Shown piece after piece: positions 20,801 through 29,901 of a stretch of 64,000 bases of DNA. This DNA is from a candidate division WWE3 bacterium (GTDB lineage: Bacteria; Patescibacteriota; WWE3; 2-01-FULL-39-13). A model generated the notes under the pieces. It was not told where the DNA came from. It did no database searches and saw only the letters and a list, made by a program, of their open reading frames with translations. Location of the stretch: the NCBI GenBank assembly GCA_027002375.1, contig JALWZX010000011.1, positions 19,335-83,334 on the forward strand, read 5' to 3'. The stretch's first letter is position 1, and every line of letters begins with the position of its first letter. A program made the position numbers and the translations under genes.

Positions 20801-23800
20801 AACAGGTACAGCCCGTCTAACAAGTGCGGGTTTATTTTACGTAAATGGGACACAACAAAGTGTTGGAAACACAGGTGTATATGTCAGAGGTGATCAAGGT
20901 ACACCAGACACATTTGATGGAGGCTGGACTGGTGCTGGCATTTTTGACCTGTCACAAAACGATCAAGTAACATTTAGACAAGTTGATGAAGGTGATAACG
21001 GTGGTGACGATAAGTTTGTAGCAAATGCACTCGGTTTAACCGCAATAAACCTAGATACAATCTTAATTCCAGTAACAAACGATAGCCCTAATGCACCACA
21101 AACACCTTATGTAAATAATGATACAGCTCAGAGTGGGCAAGCTTCCCCTGTTTCTAACTTAACTGATATAACACCTGCGTTTTCTGCAATTTATGATGAT
21201 AATGACGCATCTGATACCGCCCCTTTTTACCAAATTCAAGTAGGTGACGATACAGATTGGTCAGATGCACCAGAACTTTGGGACAGTAACAAATCTTCTC
21301 TAACAACAGCCGTAAACGAAAATTCAAGATCTGAAGATATTATATATAATGGAACAGCTCTAACTGCAGGCTCAACATATTACTGGCGAATAAAGTTTTG
21401 GGACAATAACGGTGCAGAAGGTGCGTGGTCAGCTACACAGCAATTTAGCATGGCAACAAATAACGATCCAAACGCACCACAAACACCTTATGCAAATAAC
21501 GATACTGCGCAATCCGGTCAGGTATCACCTGTTTATAATTTAACAGATACTACACCGGCCTTCTCTGCGATTTATGATGATGATGATACTACAGACAAGG
21601 CTTCATATTATCAGTTACAAGTAGGTGACGATACAGATTGGTCAGATGCACCAGAGCTTTGGGACAGCACCAAGACGGCATTCACAACATCATTAGATGA
21701 AAATTCTAGGTCAGACGATATAATTTACGGTGGCTCTGCACTAACACTTGGCTCAACATATTACTGGCGAATAAAGTTTTGGGACAACAGAGGTGGTGAA
21801 GGCGCGTGGTCAGCTACACAACAATTTTCTCTAGCAAGTTCAGTCGGTAATGATGGCGACGTGGCAATTTATCAAGATACAAATGGAACACATAATACCA
21901 ATAATACATCATATACTGGCGTTCCGTTTAATAATGTTGTAACGCAAGACCCAACTTTTTCTCAAAACGCAAATGATATTGACGTAAAACTTGTAAATGG
22001 TGGACACTATCTAGTTGGTTACAAAGTAGAAGCTCAAAACACATCTTACGGAAACAGAATTGGCTATCTGTCAAGATTATTGCTAAATAGTACAGAAGAA
22101 TTATCGGCACATGGGCAGGGTTATAGAAGAGATGCAACGAACAACCGTTACTACGCTTACGGTTATGGTATTATAAGTGCAAACGCGAGTAATAATATTA
22201 GGGTTGAAGTAATTAGAAACGGTACTAATTCTGCAGAACACGATCTCATTGCAAATAAATCTAGTTTCTGGTTAGCTAAACTAACAGATTCTTGGGCGTA
22301 TTTAAGATTACAAGGTCAGGATAATCAAACGACATCGACTTCCCTACAAGATATAAACTTCACAACTTCTATAGAAAATAGTGATACGAATACATTCGGT
22401 CATAGTACATCAACTAACTCAAATCAAATTACTCTAAAACAAGCAGGCCATTATTTAGTTACGTACAATGTCGGTATAGACAGTACAACAGATAGAACAT
22501 CTATTACGACAAACCTTGCTCTAAATGGGACTGCGATACCGCAATCATATGGTTACGCTTACGCTAGAGGTTTAAACGGTGCAACAGATGCAACAGCATC
22601 AAACATAACAATAATAAATGCATCCGTAAACGATATTTTAACATTAGAATGGGGCGCAACAGGCGCATATGCAACAAATGGATCTCAAACAAGATCAGAC
22701 AGAACTAGTATTCAAATTGTAAAGCTACCAGACACAGGTGATTATTTGCGAATTCACGAAAATACAGATGGTCAAGATATCGGTGGTCTAAATAACACAA
22801 TAACATTTGATACATCAGATGAGGCAGATGCTAACTCTTTCACCTACTCTACCTCAACAAGCCAAACAACAATAAATAAAGGTGCTTTTTACATTTTTAC
22901 ATCAGGCGCACGGACACATAGAACAACTGGTGGCACAAGGTTAACCTCTAAAGGCGCATTTTTTATAGATGGCACTCAATCAGACTTAGCTAATACAGGT
23001 ACTTATATTAGAGGTGTCCAATCACCAAATAATACACTAGATGGTGGTTGGTCAGCCGGCGGAATTCTATCGTTATCAAAAAATAACGTTGTTGATTTTA
23101 GACAAATAGACGAAGGTGGCAACGGAGACGATGATAAGTTTGTCGCAAATTCATACGGAATAACAGCAGTAAACCTAAATTCTTTCTATACAATCTCAAT
23201 ATCAGGAACGTGCCAACAATACGATGAATCTACCAATTGTGCAAATGGTGAAACAGTAAAAGTAGCAGTAGACGGCCAACTACAATCGCAAACCACAACA
23301 ACATCATCGGGCACCTTCACAATTTCGGGTATTCCTAAACCAGCGAAAAATTCAGTAATAACCGTATTTCTCGACAATGTTAGTGATTCGAATGAGGCTG
23401 TAACAATAACTAAATACGCTGGCTCAGGTGATATATCAAATCTAAAACTATACGAAGAACATCTTACTTTAGGAAACGAGTCAAACACATCACCAATATC
23501 GAATTCTGATGTTGCCAAATACGACAACTCTGTCTCATCAGATGAAGATATATTTTTCGACGTAGACTCTAGTAATAACTTAACGGTCGACTATACAGCA
23601 CAATCAACACAAGAAAAATTATATGTACTAGCTAACAACACTTTCAGGCCAGATGACACAAATGCAACAACTGTTACTACAGAAAAAGTAAAAGTAGACG
23701 GGGGGCTAACGCTAGATCAAACAACATTCAAGATAACTGGATCTGGTACTGGTTCAAGTGTACCAATAACTTTTGGCTCAAACGGGATTCTAACTGCGAA

Positions 23801-26033
23801 TTCCCCATCAACAGTAGAATTTAGTGGCACATCAGCGACAGAAATTCCGGCATTAACCTATTACAACTTAAAACTAGCACCATCAAGTGGCTCACCCACC
23901 CACACGCTTGGCACTGCCACATCGCAAACTATAGATATAAACGGCTCTCTAACGATAGGCGATTCTACAAATACAGTAACGGCAGATCTTGGCACATACT
24001 CACCCGCAATAAATATCAATAAAAGTTTAATAGTTAATTCTAACGCCACCATGTCAGGTTCATACTCAAACACTATTAAAACCGCAGGTTCGGTAACCGG
24101 TGGTGGCGTGATTAACATCTCAGGCACAGGTTCGTTTGAAAATAACGCTTCTGCAAATGTTTCTTTTGGATCTTCAACGGGTTCTAATAACTGGTCGTTC
24201 AGCAATTTAGCTTTCACGAATTCTGTATTCACACCTGTAACAATAACGTTAAATTCGGGTGGTACAGGTACGATTCAGGTAACCAATACTCTAACAATCG
24301 GCAATTCTGCAGATACAGAGACAACCATTTTAGATAACGAAACAAATGATCGTAACTTAGATTTAGTCGATTTAACAATTACTGATAAGGGGGAATTTAA
24401 GGCATCTTCGACTTCCACACAAAAAATTGCACAAAACTTTACAAATAATGGTACGTTTACGCCAAACAATTCAACCATAGAGTTTGATGATTCAACTAAG
24501 ACTTCCAAATTATTATATTCTAGTAACACAACATTCTATAATCTAACCGTAAATACAGATAATAAACAAATACAATTCGACGAAACTGAACAAACAAATA
24601 TAACAGGAACATTAACATTGCAAGGTTCAGCCTGCGGAACTAGCAGAGTACTAGTAGATTCTACAACAGACAACGACCAATTTGATATAAACGCAACAGG
24701 ATCAACAACAACAGAATATGTTGATATAGAAGATTCAAATGCAGTAACAGCGCTAACAGCACGAAACGCAACTGAAGATAATGGCGGTAACACTAACTGG
24801 ACAATAATCGCAGGATCTTGTGGTTCAAACACCCCACCAAATGACCCGACATCTTTAACACAGGCTAAAACAGACGATACAGTTTTAAACACAGGTGACT
24901 ATACAAACGAAACTTCAATAAAATTTTCTGCATCGGCAAGTGATACTGACAACCCTGATGGCTTAAAATTGTGTGTAGAAATACAACCAGTTGGCACAGC
25001 GTTTACAGGCACATCTACACAATGTTCAGACGAACAAACATATACTGGTTCAGCTCTCACATTAACTACAACGATATCTGGTTTAGATGCAGACGAATCT
25101 TATCATTGGCAAGCAAAAATCACAGATACAGCAAATTCTGATTCTAACTGGGTTTCATATGGGGGAAATCTAGAGACGGCTCGCGATGTAGGCATAGACA
25201 CAACAGCACCAACCGTTGCAACTATATACGATGGCGATGTTAACGGTGTTGATAAAGAGATTAGCTCGAGCTCCCTATCAGAATTATCTGCAAATTGGGA
25301 TAACTTTGATGCAACAGTATCCGGCATCAAAGAATATGAATATTCAATTGGTCTAACTCAGGGTGGCACAGAAATTCTAGGTTGGACATCAAATGGAACA
25401 AGCACATCAGTAACGGCAACGGGTTTAACATTGCAAACTTCAAAAGTATATTATTTCAATGTAAGAGCAACTGATAATGCAAGTAATATCTCTAATGTTG
25501 CATCATCAGATGGGCAGATTGTAGCACCAAGTTTGCAGTTTTCTGTAACACCACCGACAGTAGAATTCTCTAACTTAAATGCATTGAATGGATATTCAGC
25601 AGAACAAACTGCAACATTAACTACATCAACTAATGCTTACAATGGGTACGAGATTCGGGCATTTTTGGCTAACTTGCTGACATCCAGCGACGGCGTAAAC
25701 ACAATCCAAAACTTTGACGGTGGCACCTACTCTGCCCCTGCTTCATGGGATTCTTCAGATAGAGGTTTCGGATACACATCTAGCGACACTTCAATACAAG
25801 GTGTAGATAAATTTAATTCGTCAACATGTGCAGGGGGCGGAGCCGCTCCTTGTTATGCACCATTTGCAACATCATCACCTGGCGACATAGTCGCAGATCA
25901 CGAATCCACAGTAAGCGGCTCCGCGATATCAAATGAGCAATTCAACGTAACTTACAAAGTACAAACTGACTCAACGCAACCTGCATCTAAATATTCGACA
26001 ACAGTTATATACGCAATTACAGCTAAATATTAA
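17814..26033 (+). CDS. giant secreted surface protein with duplicated jelly-roll/FN3 modules and WxL-like C-terminus
   Basis: A 2739-residue exported protein. An unusually long N-terminus (~80 residues) precedes a hydrophobic signal ending SMSYAQ (~residue 100). Next come Ig-like domains (residues ~270-520), an Asn/Lys/Gln-rich linker (~530-600), and a jelly-roll region (~639-1085) whose repeats read GHYLVTYSVGVDG and LALNGTAIPQSY. Two FN3-like units follow (~1090-1214 and 1216-1340; YYWRIKFWDN in both), then a second copy of the jelly-roll region (~1346-1790). A Ser/Thr/Asn-rich beta-solenoid-like part (~1890-2310) and another FN3 pair lead to a C-terminal domain (~2570-2739) homologous to that of the 27395 protein (NGYEIRA, FGYTSSDTS, TTVIYAITAKY). 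The frame also opens at a TTG at 17808; I prefer the ATG. It is first in a run of six surface genes and ends 2 bases before the next ATG. Adhesin or surface-complex scaffold is inferred. Confidence 0.8.
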   Translation: MNLSNIFAKIKKRLAIVSYLQKCSIYLTDIATKFYAHLSKRFYCYDSANAHIALLLSIPKLIEKHLQRSFAVLITPAKTLMILLLILFLVVGPLTTSMSYAQKENVRNNQSVYKSDTTSPIKNVLLALKDSEGANKGDKTSKDIQIPTTKPPLEPENSDNVIQANKPIKLKIKDETIKAKKLRYIVEREKTHEMIEVTSIIDDINNQLVLKPKRAFRPGKYKLQVVENIDVDSTKNENVQAKQKDANNAQTKPSNNDQSPTEQPNTDRSTTDQTDNSLDEQVNSTQTTDSPSQQPIYEQEFLWGVLAYNSDKAQYLLYETAQFQIGVLDEQGNIICDADIDLTITNKDANHKTILSTKTGTITESNECIKHDFTLEPDYKSELQLTHSGKYTVEITATTKNGTYKTTDSFEVIEPDDVPFLIQRNTPTRVYPKKDYPVEITIIPNEDFNGEIVETVPRDFLIKRSYLGIPYTNIQKTSGDKKIIWKIKLEKDVPVILSYKYDAPNISPQFYLLGPIEFVRTTETTTLSDEPNQDTDNNRNLYKDNELDNAKDKNNNKNADKNNSTKKSDNNQQTKNKSQQNQNPNQRDQNKIKNVETIRNIDIPSIDLEPNNTYASKVTTNKKVIFTEQREWQLANDAIDDYAIYTDTNGTHDTDNSSYTGVPFNNQVAQGGIFTQNANDIDVGLGSDGHYLFGYVIQARNDSYGNRISYLSRVTLDETENLTGHGQGYRRNATNDRYYTYGYGIVNASSGDNIRVEVIRQGDNTASHTLEANRSSFWLVKLDDDWAYLKLQGQDNQSTSTSLQDINFTTSIENTDTDTFGHSTSTNSNQITLKSSGHYLVTYSVGVDGATSRTSVTTNLALNGTAIPQSYDYSYIRSLNSTTHGTATNMSIINASANDVLTLKWGATGAHSSYGTQTRSDRTFIAVVKLPDDGDYLMAHDTSGTQNVGGLNNTLTFDTSDEADSTSFSFSTSTGTATIQQDDTYLFMSGARSNRTTGTARLTSAGLFYVNGTQQSVGNTGVYVRGDQGTPDTFDGGWTGAGIFDLSQNDQVTFRQVDEGDNGGDDKFVANALGLTAINLDTILIPVTNDSPNAPQTPYVNNDTAQSGQASPVSNLTDITPAFSAIYDDNDASDTAPFYQIQVGDDTDWSDAPELWDSNKSSLTTAVNENSRSEDIIYNGTALTAGSTYYWRIKFWDNNGAEGAWSATQQFSMATNNDPNAPQTPYANNDTAQSGQVSPVYNLTDTTPAFSAIYDDDDTTDKASYYQLQVGDDTDWSDAPELWDSTKTAFTTSLDENSRSDDIIYGGSALTLGSTYYWRIKFWDNRGGEGAWSATQQFSLASSVGNDGDVAIYQDTNGTHNTNNTSYTGVPFNNVVTQDPTFSQNANDIDVKLVNGGHYLVGYKVEAQNTSYGNRIGYLSRLLLNSTEELSAHGQGYRRDATNNRYYAYGYGIISANASNNIRVEVIRNGTNSAEHDLIANKSSFWLAKLTDSWAYLRLQGQDNQTTSTSLQDINFTTSIENSDTNTFGHSTSTNSNQITLKQAGHYLVTYNVGIDSTTDRTSITTNLALNGTAIPQSYGYAYARGLNGATDATASNITIINASVNDILTLEWGATGAYATNGSQTRSDRTSIQIVKLPDTGDYLRIHENTDGQDIGGLNNTITFDTSDEADANSFTYSTSTSQTTINKGAFYIFTSGARTHRTTGGTRLTSKGAFFIDGTQSDLANTGTYIRGVQSPNNTLDGGWSAGGILSLSKNNVVDFRQIDEGGNGDDDKFVANSYGITAVNLNSFYTISISGTCQQYDESTNCANGETVKVAVDGQLQSQTTTTSSGTFTISGIPKPAKNSVITVFLDNVSDSNEAVTITKYAGSGDISNLKLYEEHLTLGNESNTSPISNSDVAKYDNSVSSDEDIFFDVDSSNNLTVDYTAQSTQEKLYVLANNTFRPDDTNATTVTTEKVKVDGGLTLDQTTFKITGSGTGSSVPITFGSNGILTANSPSTVEFSGTSATEIPALTYYNLKLAPSSGSPTHTLGTATSQTIDINGSLTIGDSTNTVTADLGTYSPAININKSLIVNSNATMSGSYSNTIKTAGSVTGGGVINISGTGSFENNASANVSFGSSTGSNNWSFSNLAFTNSVFTPVTITLNSGGTGTIQVTNTLTIGNSADTETTILDNETNDRNLDLVDLTITDKGEFKASSTSTQKIAQNFTNNGTFTPNNSTIEFDDSTKTSKLLYSSNTTFYNLTVNTDNKQIQFDETEQTNITGTLTLQGSACGTSRVLVDSTTDNDQFDINATGSTTTEYVDIEDSNAVTALTARNATEDNGGNTNWTIIAGSCGSNTPPNDPTSLTQAKTDDTVLNTGDYTNETSIKFSASASDTDNPDGLKLCVEIQPVGTAFTGTSTQCSDEQTYTGSALTLTTTISGLDADESYHWQAKITDTANSDSNWVSYGGNLETARDVGIDTTAPTVATIYDGDVNGVDKEISSSSLSELSANWDNFDATVSGIKEYEYSIGLTQGGTEILGWTSNGTSTSVTATGLTLQTSKVYYFNVRATDNASNISNVASSDGQIVAPSLQFSVTPPTVEFSNLNALNGYSAEQTATLTTSTNAYNGYEIRAFLANLLTSSDGVNTIQNFDGGTYSAPASWDSSDRGFGYTSSDTSIQGVDKFNSSTCAGGGAAPCYAPFATSSPGDIVADHESTVSGSAISNEQFNVTYKVQTDSTQPASKYSTTVIYAITAKY
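19732..23185 (+). repeat. internal duplication A-B-B-A within the giant gene
   Basis: The encoded jelly-roll region at 19732-21070 recurs at 21853-23185, and the FN3-like unit at 21085-21455 recurs at 21463-21835. Protein identity is high in blocks (TSTSLQDINFTTSIEN and FGHSTSTNSNQITLK occur in both), while synonymous sites differ often. The duplication is therefore not recent and has been kept by selection on the protein. Confidence 0.85.
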
Positions 26034-26035
26034 TT

Positions 26036-27334
26036 ATGTGGAATTCAAGCAAAACCTTAAAACAAAAGAAAAATCTAGAAGCACAACCACACAAGCGTCG
26101 AAAAGTTACCGAGTCTACCAAGTTCAAAAGCGAAACACCACGGACTAAAGCCCGTAGTTTCTTATCGCCAATTACCATATTAACTAACCCTATCCACACA
26201 CTAAAGTGTATGAATTTAAGTTTGGTGACAATAAGGCTAGCACTAATATTGGCTGTTCTTACTTTACTAATTTTATTGTTTCCGTTAAAAACACAGGCAA
26301 AAGATTTGATAATTAAGAATCAACTAGAAAGCGAAAATGCATACATACAAGATAATACACAAAATACACAACAACCTGTGTTTAGAAAGCCAACAATTGA
26401 TTCCCACAATGATTTCACAGACAAAACCCTTTCTAACCCACAAGTTAAAGGAAAAGCAGTTTTATCAACAATAGCGATTGGCGTATCGCCTGCCATAGCT
26501 GAACTTCCCGTAGACCCTGTGAAAACTAAAGTTGCGAAAGTATATGTTTTTAACAATACCAATGTGCCACTACCAATACATGCTTTTTCTGATAATTTTT
26601 CTGTAAACGAAATTGTAATAGACAGTACAAAAGACAATTCAAACACTTTCGATGCTTCAAATTGGATAACAATAGACCCACCTGACTTTATACTTCAACC
26701 AAACGAAGAAAAAGAGGTCTATATCTCAATTTCGCCTACACCAAATGCAGAACCAGGTGGGCATTATGCCACCGTTTACTTTAGACCCTTAATCTCAGAA
26801 GAATATATAACCCCAGATAAAACCTACTTAACTGCACAAATTGGTGTATTATTGTTCTTAACTGTTTCAGGAAAAATCAAAGAATCTGCAAATATTTCTA
26901 ACTTAACTTTACCTAAATACCCTACGCCAGATAACTTTTTACCAACAGTTTACATACAAAACAACGGAAACATACATATAATTCCCAAAGGTAAAATAAC
27001 AATCAAGGGCTTGTTTAGAAAAACAACACATGAATTCCCAATAGAAAATTCAATAGTTCTACCAAATACAGAAAAAAAGGTGGTTTCGCATACCAAGGCT
27101 TCATTAAAGACGGGACTATATCGAACATATTTTACAGGCAATTATGGTAGCAACAACAAGCCACTGGCCAGTAGCGACAAGATATTCTTCGTATTCCCAA
27201 ACCACAAGACACTTATTACTATATTTATTCTAATAATAGTTACACTTTTAGTTCAAAAGTTTCATAGAAACATACCATTGGCTATAAAAGTCTTGTTTGG
27301 TAAAATTGATGAATACAAAAGTGGCAGGAACTAA
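26036..27334 (+). CDS. DUF916-like (WxL-interacting) membrane-anchored protein 1
   Basis: Protein of 432 residues resembling the CscA/DUF916 proteins that bind WxL proteins and peptidoglycan in Firmicutes. The DUF916-type core (residues ~145-270) shows IGVSPAIAELPVDP, KVYVFNNTNVPLPI, WITIDPPDFILQPNEEKEVY and PNAEPGGHYATVYFRP. A second beta domain (~290-390; VYIQNNGNIHI, GLYRTYFTGNYG) follows, then a C-terminal transmembrane helix (~395-415) and a basic tail. The first ~58 residues are largely encoded by a family A repeat. An internal Met at residue 59 (26210) would begin a textbook signal peptide ending KTQA. Starting at 26036 couples it to the giant gene; starting at 26210 leaves the repeat as leader. 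I cannot decide between them. Confidence 0.78.
   Translation: MWNSSKTLKQKKNLEAQPHKRRKVTESTKFKSETPRTKARSFLSPITILTNPIHTLKCMNLSLVTIRLALILAVLTLLILLFPLKTQAKDLIIKNQLESENAYIQDNTQNTQQPVFRKPTIDSHNDFTDKTLSNPQVKGKAVLSTIAIGVSPAIAELPVDPVKTKVAKVYVFNNTNVPLPIHAFSDNFSVNEIVIDSTKDNSNTFDASNWITIDPPDFILQPNEEKEVYISISPTPNAEPGGHYATVYFRPLISEEYITPDKTYLTAQIGVLLFLTVSGKIKESANISNLTLPKYPTPDNFLPTVYIQNNGNIHIIPKGKITIKGLFRKTTHEFPIENSIVLPNTEKKVVSHTKASLKTGLYRTYFTGNYGSNNKPLASSDKIFFVFPNHKTLITIFILIIVTLLVQKFHRNIPLAIKVLFGKIDEYKSGRN
26138..26235 (+). repeat. repeat family A, copy A2 (inside coding sequence)
   Basis: Hairpin part CCACGGACTAAAGCCCGTAG, then TTATCGCCAATTACCATATT, TAACTAACCCTATCCACACA, CTAAAGTGTATG and TTTAAGTTTGGTGACAATAA. 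It matches copies A3, A5, A6 and A7 over nearly the full unit. Here it is read as protein, giving SFLSPITILTNPIHTLK followed by the start of the signal helix. Confidence 0.8.
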
Positions 27335-27371
27335 TTTTGGTTATTGCCACTTTTGTGTTTTTTAGTAATCA

Positions 27372-27382
27372 AAAAGGAGGTG
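27372..27382 (+). promoter_or_regulatory. strong Shine-Dalgarno site of the WxL-like protein gene
   Basis: AAAAGGAGGTGA lies 12 bases before ATG 27395. It is one of very few good ribosome binding sites in the window and settles the start at 27395 rather than the upstream in-frame TTG at 27344. It suggests that this small secreted protein is made in large amounts. Confidence 0.85.
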
Positions 27383-27394
27383 ACTAGTACACAA

Positions 27395-28459
27395 ATGAAA
27401 AACAAAAAATTATTTAAAGTTTTTTCTATGTTATCAGTTACTGCGCTCACGCTTTCACAGGTGGCACTTTCCCTGTCTATGCCAACTGCTCAAGCAGCAT
27501 CACTGTCTGACGGCTCTGTTTCGCTTAGCGATTCACGACCCAGTCAAACCAATGTTACCTATACATCTTCATTTCAAAATGTTTCGGCAACATCAATTCA
27601 ATGTATAGAATTAAACTTTAACACTGTAGCAAGTGGCACAGGTTCAGTACCAACAGGAATGTCTACTACTAGTGCGACATTAAATAGTTCATCAACATAC
27701 ATAACTCCAGCCAACTGGACTGTTGATGCAACAACCAATGGTACTGTTAAACTAACCTACGCAACTGGCGAAAGTGGAACAGACGGTAATATCATATTAG
27801 ATGGAATCACAAATGGTTCAACGGTAGACACAGGGTATTTCTTGCGATTTACAACATATAGTGATTCTAGCTGTACTACAGCTGTAGACAACGCAACTAT
27901 AATGTTCATCTATACTAACGGGCAACTCGTTTCGTTAACGGTAGACCCAACATTGAGCTTTAGCGTTGCTTCAGTAGCCTCAGGTCAAACAGTCAACGGT
28001 GCAACAACAAATGTTGCTACATCAACAACAACAATACCTTTTGGAACAGTAACAACAAGTACAGATGTAGTCGCCGCACACGATTTAACCGTCACAACAA
28101 ATGCAACCAATGGTTATACCTTATATACAAGATATACGGGACAATTAACCAATGGATCAGGTGCAACAATTGATGATGTATCAGGTACAAACGCAACACC
28201 AGCATCTTTTGATACGGGCGAAGCCTTTGGTTATACTACAAACGATGCAACATTAAGTAGTGCACCAGTAGACAGATTTACATCTAGCGGTGGTAATAAA
28301 TGGGCTTCTTTCACAACATCAAATGCAGAAGTCGCATACGCCGATTCAGCAGTAGATACAGACACAACAAGAGTTGGTTACCAAGTAGGCATAGCCGGAA
28401 CAACAGAAGCTGGAACCTACACAACAACTGTTGTATATACTGCAACACCTACCTATTAA
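27395..28459 (+). CDS. small secreted protein with WxL-like C-terminal domain
   Basis: Exported protein of 354 residues. A classic signal peptide (MKNKKLFKVF...) ends PTAQA-A. The N-terminal beta domain (~30-190) is rich in Ser/Thr and has three cysteines (SIQCIEL, DSSCTTAV region). The C-terminal domain (~195-354) reads LSFSV...TIPFGTV...LTVTTNATNGYTLYT...FGYTTNDAT...TTVVYTATPTY. Its layout matches a WxL domain, with Gly-Tyr-x-Leu where classical members have Trp-x-Leu, and it is homologous to the C-terminus of the 2739-residue protein. DUF916-like genes flank it on both sides, as in Csc clusters. It has a strong ribosome site and its own terminator, so it is probably the abundant subunit. 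Surface attachment through DUF916 partners or peptidoglycan is inferred. Confidence 0.78.
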   Translation: MKNKKLFKVFSMLSVTALTLSQVALSLSMPTAQAASLSDGSVSLSDSRPSQTNVTYTSSFQNVSATSIQCIELNFNTVASGTGSVPTGMSTTSATLNSSSTYITPANWTVDATTNGTVKLTYATGESGTDGNIILDGITNGSTVDTGYFLRFTTYSDSSCTTAVDNATIMFIYTNGQLVSLTVDPTLSFSVASVASGQTVNGATTNVATSTTTIPFGTVTTSTDVVAAHDLTVTTNATNGYTLYTRYTGQLTNGSGATIDDVSGTNATPASFDTGEAFGYTTNDATLSSAPVDRFTSSGGNKWASFTTSNAEVAYADSAVDTDTTRVGYQVGIAGTTEAGTYTTTVVYTATPTY

Positions 28460-28509
28460 AAATAATGTAAATGTAGAAAATCCTTATCTTGAATTAAAGA
28501 TAAAAAATA

Positions 28510-28537
28510 GAAGCCCCGGGCATACGCCCGGGGCTTC
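28510..28537 (+). terminator. 12-bp hairpin terminator after the WxL-like gene
   Basis: GAAGCCCCGGGC, loop ATAC, GCCCGGGGCTTC: a perfect 12-bp, very GC-rich stem 50 bases after the stop codon. The downstream T-run is poor on this strand. Read on the minus strand it is followed by a T-rich run. Confidence 0.7.
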
Positions 28538-28808
28538 TTAGATAAAACATTCATCATTACCAAATTAAACACCTCCATTCCAAAACGAAATTCTATGATT
28601 CTTCTCGCTCATATCCTTCAACACGAAATACCAGCACCACTTTCAGACCCACCCTCTAAAACGAAGTGCCCCACCACCACTCGACATCAATTTCAAAACG
28701 AGACGTTTTTCACATTTACTTCTCTTTTTCCTACCCTATTGCTACAAAATTTAATTTGTGTAAAATCAAATTACAGTAAAAAATATAAATCAAATTATAA
28801 ATAACCAA
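28538..28808. other. intergenic stretch before the second DUF916-like gene
   Basis: About 270 bases of AC-rich then AT-rich sequence. A 69-codon open frame (28595-28804) has no homology, no ribosome site and a composition unlike the neighbours, so I do not call it. The last ~60 bases are AT-rich and probably hold the promoter of the next gene. Confidence 0.5.
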
Positions 28809-29897
28809 ATGGCATACAAAACAGTTCCTACCCCAAAGATTAAAACATTTAGTAAGTTAACATTAACTTTAGTACTTTCTATTACTATACTTTTGGCGTT
28901 AAGTTCCCATTCATTAGCACAAGAAGACACCAACACTCAAGAGCACAAACCAACGCCAGAGCTTATAAACGAAAAGCCATCTACCAAAAATGACACAAAC
29001 ACTAACCAAAATAACAATCAAAAAACAGATACTCCTACGGAAGATACGGTCACAGACTCTACCACCATAGCCGTATCGCCACCAACATTCGAGTTGGTAA
29101 CAAACCCAGGCACACAAATCAAAAACACAATAAAAGTTAGTAACCCATCAGACAAGCCTATACATGTAACAACAGACATCAGAAACTTTGTGGCAGTCGG
29201 TGAAGAAGGCGCGGTAAACTTGACAGATGAAGACACAACTTATTCCCTAGCAAAATGGATAACAATAGCACCAACAAATGCAACAATAAAACCAAAATCA
29301 ACAGAAATTTTCACGTTCATAATCAACCCCCCTACGAATGCAGAACCAGGTGGCCATTTTGGCTCAATAGTATTTAGAACTGGGGGAAATCAAATCAATG
29401 AAACTGGTGCCTCAGTTGCACAAGAAGTTGCATCATTAATATTACTAAAGATAGCAGGACCTACTACAGAAAAAGCAACTCTAGAAGAATTCAAAACAAC
29501 AGACTCAGTATACCAATCGATACCAATAACCTTTGAATATAAGGTAAGAAACGAAGGTAACGTTCACATTAAACCAACAGGAAAAATAACCATAACTAAC
29601 ATATTTGGCAAAGAAGTTGATTCATTTGCAGTTCCACCAAAAAATGTATTACCAAGTGCAACTAGAAAAACAGACGTAAATTACGATAAAAAAGATTTGT
29701 TTGGTAAATACAATGCTACACTGGTATTAACCTATGGTGCAAACAATGAAACATTAGTTTCAAACACAATCTTTACAGTAATTCCTGTTAAAAAGGTTGC
29801 TGTAGCACTTATAATAACTGCAATAGTCTTGTTCTTACTACTAAAAGGCCGTAAAAGAATATCGATGTCTCTAAAAGTACTATTTGGAAAACAATAG
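28809..29897 (+). CDS. DUF916-like (WxL-interacting) membrane-anchored protein 2
   Basis: Protein of 362 residues, a paralogue of the 26036 protein. A signal peptide ends SHSLAQ (~residue 38), followed by a Thr/Asn/Glu-rich linker (~40-85). The DUF916-type core (~88-215) shows IAVSPPTFELVTNPG, IKVSNPSDKPIHV, WITIAPTNATIKP and PTNAEPGGHFGSIVF, and a second beta domain (~225-325) shows VRNEGNVHIKPTGKI. A C-terminal transmembrane helix is followed by KGRKRISMSLKVLFGKQ. The 26036 protein ends its own core with a very similar LAIKVLFGKI motif after the helix. That shared cytoplasmic tail suggests a common partner inside the cell. Its stop is 4 bases before the next ATG. Confidence 0.8.
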   Translation: MAYKTVPTPKIKTFSKLTLTLVLSITILLALSSHSLAQEDTNTQEHKPTPELINEKPSTKNDTNTNQNNNQKTDTPTEDTVTDSTTIAVSPPTFELVTNPGTQIKNTIKVSNPSDKPIHVTTDIRNFVAVGEEGAVNLTDEDTTYSLAKWITIAPTNATIKPKSTEIFTFIINPPTNAEPGGHFGSIVFRTGGNQINETGASVAQEVASLILLKIAGPTTEKATLEEFKTTDSVYQSIPITFEYKVRNEGNVHIKPTGKITITNIFGKEVDSFAVPPKNVLPSATRKTDVNYDKKDLFGKYNATLVLTYGANNETLVSNTIFTVIPVKKVAVALIITAIVLFLLLKGRKRISMSLKVLFGKQ

Positions 29898-29901
29898 TGA
29901 A

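Noticed and set aside
28595..28804. 69-codon open frame between the WxL-like and second DUF916-like genes
   Set aside because: No ribosome site, no homology, and a Thr/Pro/Ser-rich composition that reflects the AC-rich intergenic sequence.
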